Shown here: positions 59,074 through 64,000 of the stretch, piece by piece | Numbering within the stretch: the first letter of the stretch is position 1 | Layout: each line of letters begins with the position of its first letter | NCBI GenBank assembly: GCA_025201365.1 | Contig: JAIXMF010000002.1 | Coordinates: 124,001-188,000 of the forward strand | DNA from: Syncephalis plumigaleata | Lineage: Eukaryota; Zoopagomycota; Zoopagomycetes; Zoopagales; Piptocephalidaceae | Reading direction: 5' to 3' | Length of the DNA stretch: 64,000 nucleotides | Program-made: the position numbers and the translations under genes | The notes under the pieces: model-generated | The model's database searches: none | Told to the model about the DNA's origin: nothing | Seen by the model: only the letters and a program-made list of their open reading frames with translations

Positions 59074-61467
59074 TCAAGCCATTCGATCGGCCATATGAGC
59101 CACTTGTGGATCTACTACTATACCCTGCGCGGTGGATAGTCCACCTTGACCACGTAATCGTTGCAGTATATTAGACCATGCAGATGTAGATGTGGCCGCA
59201 TGACATAATTCACCAATCGAGTAGCGTAGTAATTTAGCGATTGATGAATTAGACCCACTGTACCATGCATTGTCGCACCACGATGCCAATAGATGTAGAT
59301 ACCGATAGCAGCAATGGCCACACTCACTGATAACCAGCGTAATGTCATCTATTATATATATATATTGTATAATTATATAATAAGTAAATCTATTACAGAT
59401 CAACGTTGAATGTTTATCAATGTCATCACTTACCGAATCAGGCCAGAAATAGCGTAGAAAACGACCGAGCATAGAATTCGTCGATCGTTGATGATTATGC
59501 GATGGTGAATCCGTATGACTACCATTAGTGCGGTGTTGCCCATTAGCTTGATGATTATTTGGTGCTGATCGTGCAGAACTAGCTGCTATGCAGATGATGT
59601 CGGTAAACTTCCTGTTCCATTGGCAGCAGTAATAGTACTTGTATCGGACAAGGATACAGCAGATAAGTCATACTTTGAGTGTCGTTTCGTTTCTGCATCG
59701 AATTCAGTTCGTAATCGACTCAACTCCTTGTTAAGTTCGGCAACACGATCTGCCACTAATTTACGACCGCGCTCTTCTTGTTCCATTTGTGTTTGAGCTT
59801 TCTGCAATTCTCGTTGTAATATTTGACATTTCAACTGTGTCTTTTCGTGTTGCTGATTCTGTTCATGGATTAATTTTCGTAAATTCAACAATTCCTCATC
59901 CTTTTCAAGATCAAGTTTACGCAATTGATGATTCTCCCGTTCCATTCTATTTACGTCTTCACGTAGTCGCTGCTCGGTCACCTTCAACTGTGTGTGTGCA
60001 ATGAGAGTCGATGCAATTTAGTACGTAAGGCATCTGTATCGCGTAAATGTTCTCGTCGTGCTTGTTGCAATGCTTGCTGGCAAGTTTGCAGTTGCGATTC
60101 TAGATTGTCCGCTTCATGTCGCGACTAAATAATAACAGATTATTACTATCATGATGCTATAAGCGTCGTTCACTCATTGTGTAATTACCGTTGCATCCGC
60201 TTTAATACGTGCTCCCATATATCCAACAGATTTCTGTAATGCTTCCAATTGAGTGTTTACTTCAATGCATCGTTTCAATTCGGTCTAGTATCATCGAAAG
60301 CAATATACAACAATGATAAATAACTACTATGCTTATTATTATTCTTCAATAACTTACCTGTAATCGTGATATGATAAATTCCTCAGAGCCTGCTCCGGAA
60401 GCAAACATGTCAATCTATAATCAACATTAATGTTACTATTTCTAATTCAACTATCACATAATCAAATGTCGCTTACATCAGGCACCTCCATTCCATTATT
60501 TTGATATACATGACCATTAGCACGTCTGTTAAATGACAATCTAGCATTAGCATTTGTTATATGTAGTGATAGCAATGTTGGCTTATCATATACGTACTCT
60601 GCCAAAGATCCATTCTGACTATACACTGTATGTGATAGTGGATCATCACTTCCGTGATTAGACTGCGTGTCACCATTTTGCAGAGAACCTGCGGCATTTA
60701 ATAATGTTGATATACTACTGGCATTTGACATGGACGACAGAGAAGAAATCGACGATGATCCTGACGATGAATTGTGCGATGATCTACTGCCATTGCTATG
60801 ACTGCTGCTCAATCCCAATGGCATACCAACATCATTGTCGATTATTTGTACTCGGGCAGCTACACGTTTATACATGACTGTTCCATAGATAGAGTCAGTA
60901 TTATGCGTACGTGTATACATGCATCGTTCGTTAGTATTACTCACCAACATTATTCTCGCCTAGGAAATCCACGCCAAATTCAATCTTATCACCGTCAACC
61001 ACCTCGAACACCGGACTCTCCATGTTCTCGCCACTTAAACGTTTACCATTGAGAAATGTACCATTACTAGACTTGACATCTTTAATAAGAATCTTAACCA
61101 ATGGATGTTAGTACACGTTTCAGGTGAGAGATGATCAATCGATGACATACCTTTCCACGTTCATACCATAGCTCGGCATGGTTACGTGATAGTACTTTGT
61201 TGCTAAAATAACCGTTGGTCTCTGTCGGTGCCGTGTCAGCCGATACTTGTCGTCCAATTCGTATGGGTCGCTGAAGATCAAGTAGTTTGTTTTGGAAAGA
61301 GTCGTTAATCGGCCGCAAAGAAATAAACGGTGCGGGTTTATGGTCAAAGCCTACATCGACTGTTATGTTAAATACTTGCATGCATATATGCTGGATCCAA
61401 GTAGTCATTACATACCTCGAGCATGACCGTTGCTCTCGTTCAGTGGAACACCCTCGAAAAAAGTCAT
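59074..61467 (-). CDS. FHA-domain, coiled-coil, tail-anchored protein (SLMAP/Far10-like)
   Basis: Starts at ATG 61467 (exon 61467-61416). The FHA domain spans the next two exons: IRIGRQV, SNKVLSRNHAELW and KDVKSSNGTFLNG are the phosphothreonine-binding loops. A Ser/Asn-rich linker, a long coiled coil (about 60120-59690; Leu/Glu/Lys heptads) and a single transmembrane helix near the C-terminus follow (TLRWLSVSVAIAAIGIYIYW). This is the layout of animal SLMAP and yeast Far9/Far10, which anchor the STRIPAK phosphatase complex to ER or nuclear membranes. Behind the helix two frames compete. The one ending at 59074 reads more like protein, implying a single-base indel near 59260; otherwise the stop is at 59118. 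Confidence 0.78.
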
Positions 61468-62086
61468 CTCGGGTTATTAGTTGGTTGGTTAGTGAGTTAA
61501 TCAGTGTGTTTGTTTGTCGGTAGAACCACGTGATGGATGTTAAAAGTACAACAAGGAGTGAAGGAAATAGACGTGAGTATATAACAGTAAGAAAGAAACT
61601 GGTCAATAAATATTAAAGCGAACGAGTTGAAAAAGATCACTCGACTAACCAAGATAGGTTAAGAGGCGTATTTGTATATGTGTATGTGTGCATGCGTGTG
61701 TTGATAATCCTTATGGGCCACACACACACACACGCCTATGTCTGCTCGCTAGTAACCGAAAAGAAAAGGTTTACAATAGTAGTAGTAGTAGTAGTAGTAA
61801 TCTACTATTACGCATTCGCTATATACTTCTACAAACAATAGACAAGAAGCGGCGAGTATACACCCTCAAAGTTGGCCAGTAGAAAGAGTGGGAGCGTTAA
61901 GCGAAAAGAGAAAGAGGCAAGTGACGCAATGAAGGCAAGTTTACTTGTTTTCATTCCATCCAAACAAGTTACACTCTTCTTATTTTTTGCGTCTATCATA
62001 TCTGTTTTGTTAGTCTATCAGATTATATTAACTATTTAATGTCAAACACAAAAGATAATAGCAACCATGCTTTGGCTATGTCCAGT
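61468..62086. promoter_or_regulatory. Divergent region between FHA protein and mannosidase
   Basis: 619 bp between two gene starts. It holds (AC)n at about 61720-61734 and a (GTA)n run at about 61779-61798. Promoters of both genes must lie here. No coding feature is supported. Confidence 0.35.
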
Positions 62087-64000
62087 CATGTAAGTATGAA
62101 TGCGTAGAATACAATAAGCCTGTTAGATATTAAGATGATACTAGAAACACAACGATGACAACAACAACAATAATAATACGTGGCTGCTCAACAAGTATCG
62201 CTGGGGATACTACTTGTTACTAAGTGCGCTTATTCTCCCGTTAGTTGGACGTGGCCTGCTACTTGGAAACTACTGCTACCACGTCGAATTCCATGGAGTG
62301 AAGCTGAACAACACGCTCGTCAGTCGCTACAACGAGACTCGCCCAATGGTGTCCATGTGGTATGGGGCCAGAATAGAACAACATCAGATGATGACACTAA
62401 TAATAGTAGTCATCAGCATCAGCATCATCATCCATGGCGTGAACGACAAATGCGTGTCGTTGAAGCTACACGTGCTTGTTGGGCTGCTTATCGTGAAGAT
62501 GCCTTCGGCAAAGACGAGTATCGTCCTATGACACGTGATGGTTACAATTTCGCTCAACAAGCCGGTATGGGCTACATGATCATCGATGCTCTCGATACGT
62601 TATACCTTATGCGACTGGAGACAGAGTATAACGAGGCACGCGAATGGCTTGCCAATAATCATACATTCGAGTTGGACGTGTCGGTTAGCGTGTTCGAAAC
62701 GACCATTCGCGTACTAGGTGGCCTACTCAGCGCTTATTATATGTCAAATGGCGATTCACTCTATTTGCCAAGGCATTGGATCTAGGTGAACGACTACTGC
62801 CTGCATTCAACACGTTTTCCGGTGTACCATATGCTAAAGTTCATCTAACGGGTAAACCAATAGCGGGACATCGCTATCAGCATGAACATGCATGTATTGC
62901 CGAGTCGGGCACATTGCAACTAGAGTTCCGCTACTTATCCCATCTTACGGGCGATATGCGTTTCTGGTATGCGGCAGAAGGAACCATGGCACATCTACTA
63001 CGTCTACCCACCTGTGATGGACTACTACCGATTACCATTAGGTAAGCGAGCGTCAATAGTAAATGGTGGAATACTTACTCCGTGTTATACAGTCCAAATG
63101 GCGGTGAGAGTGTGGGAGAAGAGCTTGCACTAGGTGCGCGTGGTGACAGCTATTACGGTAAGCCATCTCAATGATAGATAGTAGTTCGTAGGAGGCGACT
63201 CATCTTCAATCATTAGAATATTTGTTGAAGCAATGGTTGCAAACATCCAAGACGGAATCGCAATATCGTACTGCATATGATCAAAGTGTGCAAGGCATTA
63301 GAATGCATCTATGGAGACGAACGGGCGGCATGAATGATCGTGCTATTATCGGCGATAAGAATGAAGGAACATTTAGACCGCGTATGGAGCATCTCACCTG
63401 TTTTGCCGGTGGTATGCTAGCACTCGGGGCCACGAATGGTCGTCCCGTATCGGCATCTCGTATGAATTGTCACCTGAAGCGCAGGCCGATCTTAGAATGG
63501 CAGAAGACATCACTGAAACGTGTTGGCGAATGTACACAGATACGGAAAGTGGTATCGCGCCGGAAGCCGTCTACTACGAGATGATCAGTCGGGCGGATAC
63601 TGCCAAACAGCGTAAAAGCAATAGTTACGTAGTGAAAAACGAGGCAGTAAGCTATCTACGACCGGAAACCGTGGAGAGTCTCTTTATACTATGGCGTATT
63701 ACGGGAAATTCACGTTATCGGTAAGCGATACCTTTCATCAAACTTGATCATTTATTGTCATTGCTAATAATGAATGACTATATATATTATATATAGTGAA
63801 TGGGGATGGCAGATATTTGAAGCATTTCAACGACATGCCTCAGTGCCAAATGGACGTGGATTTGCCACTGTCCTTGATGTGCGTGTTGTACCCACGTAAA
63901 GAAAGATCACCTAGAGACATTCTTCATTGTAAGTAATCGATATTTATCAAATAACATATGACCCTATTTATTAATGATAATCATTCAATTGCACGGACTA
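62087..64000 (+). CDS. Class I alpha-1,2-mannosidase (GH47), partial
   Basis: A short first exon (ATG at about 62087) splices to a type II signal anchor (RWGYYLLLSALILPLVG) at about 62200. The GH47 catalytic domain follows: RDGYNFAQQAGMGYMIIDALDTLYLM, TTIRVLGGLLSAYY, GARGDSYYEYLLKQW, HLTCFAGGMLALGA and LRPETVESLFILWRITG are signature blocks. These enzymes trim Man9 N-glycans in the ER or Golgi and use calcium and two carboxylates. The gene leaves the window; its last visible exon ends in a KKDHLETFFI-like block. About four single-base frame shifts (near 62280, 62765, 63455 and 63895) separate blocks that are each well conserved. Sequence error is more likely than pseudogenisation. Confidence 0.82.

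Overview
The window reads as nuclear DNA of a fungus, most likely an early-diverging (zygomycete-grade) lineage. Genes are split by many short introns of about 50-90 nt with GTAAGT-like donors and CTAAC branch points. The gene families are fungal in flavour: a Flc/TRP-like protein with a chitin-binding insert, a fungal-type GATA factor, an alpha-arrestin and a large-loop sHSP. A DIRS-type retrotransposon, Fanzor-like remnants and a U12-type intron point to a basal lineage rather than Dikarya. The species call is inference.

Layout, left to right. 1-2949: a tail-to-tail pair of related 7TM receptors. 3500-7235: an alpha-arrestin on the minus strand. 7824-12326: an intact-looking DIRS/PAT-type element with identical 129-bp direct repeats. 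12598-13672: a TA-flanked palindromic element. 15370-22504: the Flc/TRP-like protein, then a copper-type P1B ATPase. 22671-28438: a GPI-type surface protein (minus), a GATA factor, a secreted His-rich protein and an ING/PHD chromatin protein (minus). 29797-36386: a 7TM protein, a small heat-shock protein (minus) with heat-shock elements, an intact F-box gene (minus) and a Bax-inhibitor-1 protein. 36614-43752: a RhoGEF (DH-PH-C2) and an unknown PPxY protein, both minus. 44034-46518: a TA-flanked element carrying an F-box pseudogene. 46569-55067: an NR2C2AP-like protein with an AT-AC intron (minus), an importin-11-like receptor, deoxyhypusine hydroxylase (minus), PET100 and NDUFS4. 55111-57240: a third F-box/element copy. 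57393-64000: a class IV aminotransferase, a tail-anchored FHA/SLMAP-type protein (minus) and a GH47 mannosidase that runs off the edge.

The most notable structure is a small family of TA-flanked, Tc1/mariner-like elements with no visible transposase. Their internal cargo is an F-box gene facing away from a decayed gene that resembles the C-terminus of Fanzor/TnpB. One copy has both ends (44034-46518), one has a recognisable left end (55111), one keeps an intact F-box gene (33-35 kb), and one is a palindrome built from two Fanzor-side ends (12598-13672).

Several host genes in the right half carry isolated single-base frame breaks, some at homopolymers, while conserved motifs continue on both sides. 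This looks like residual assembly indels more than gene death, so broken reading frames there should be read with that in mind.
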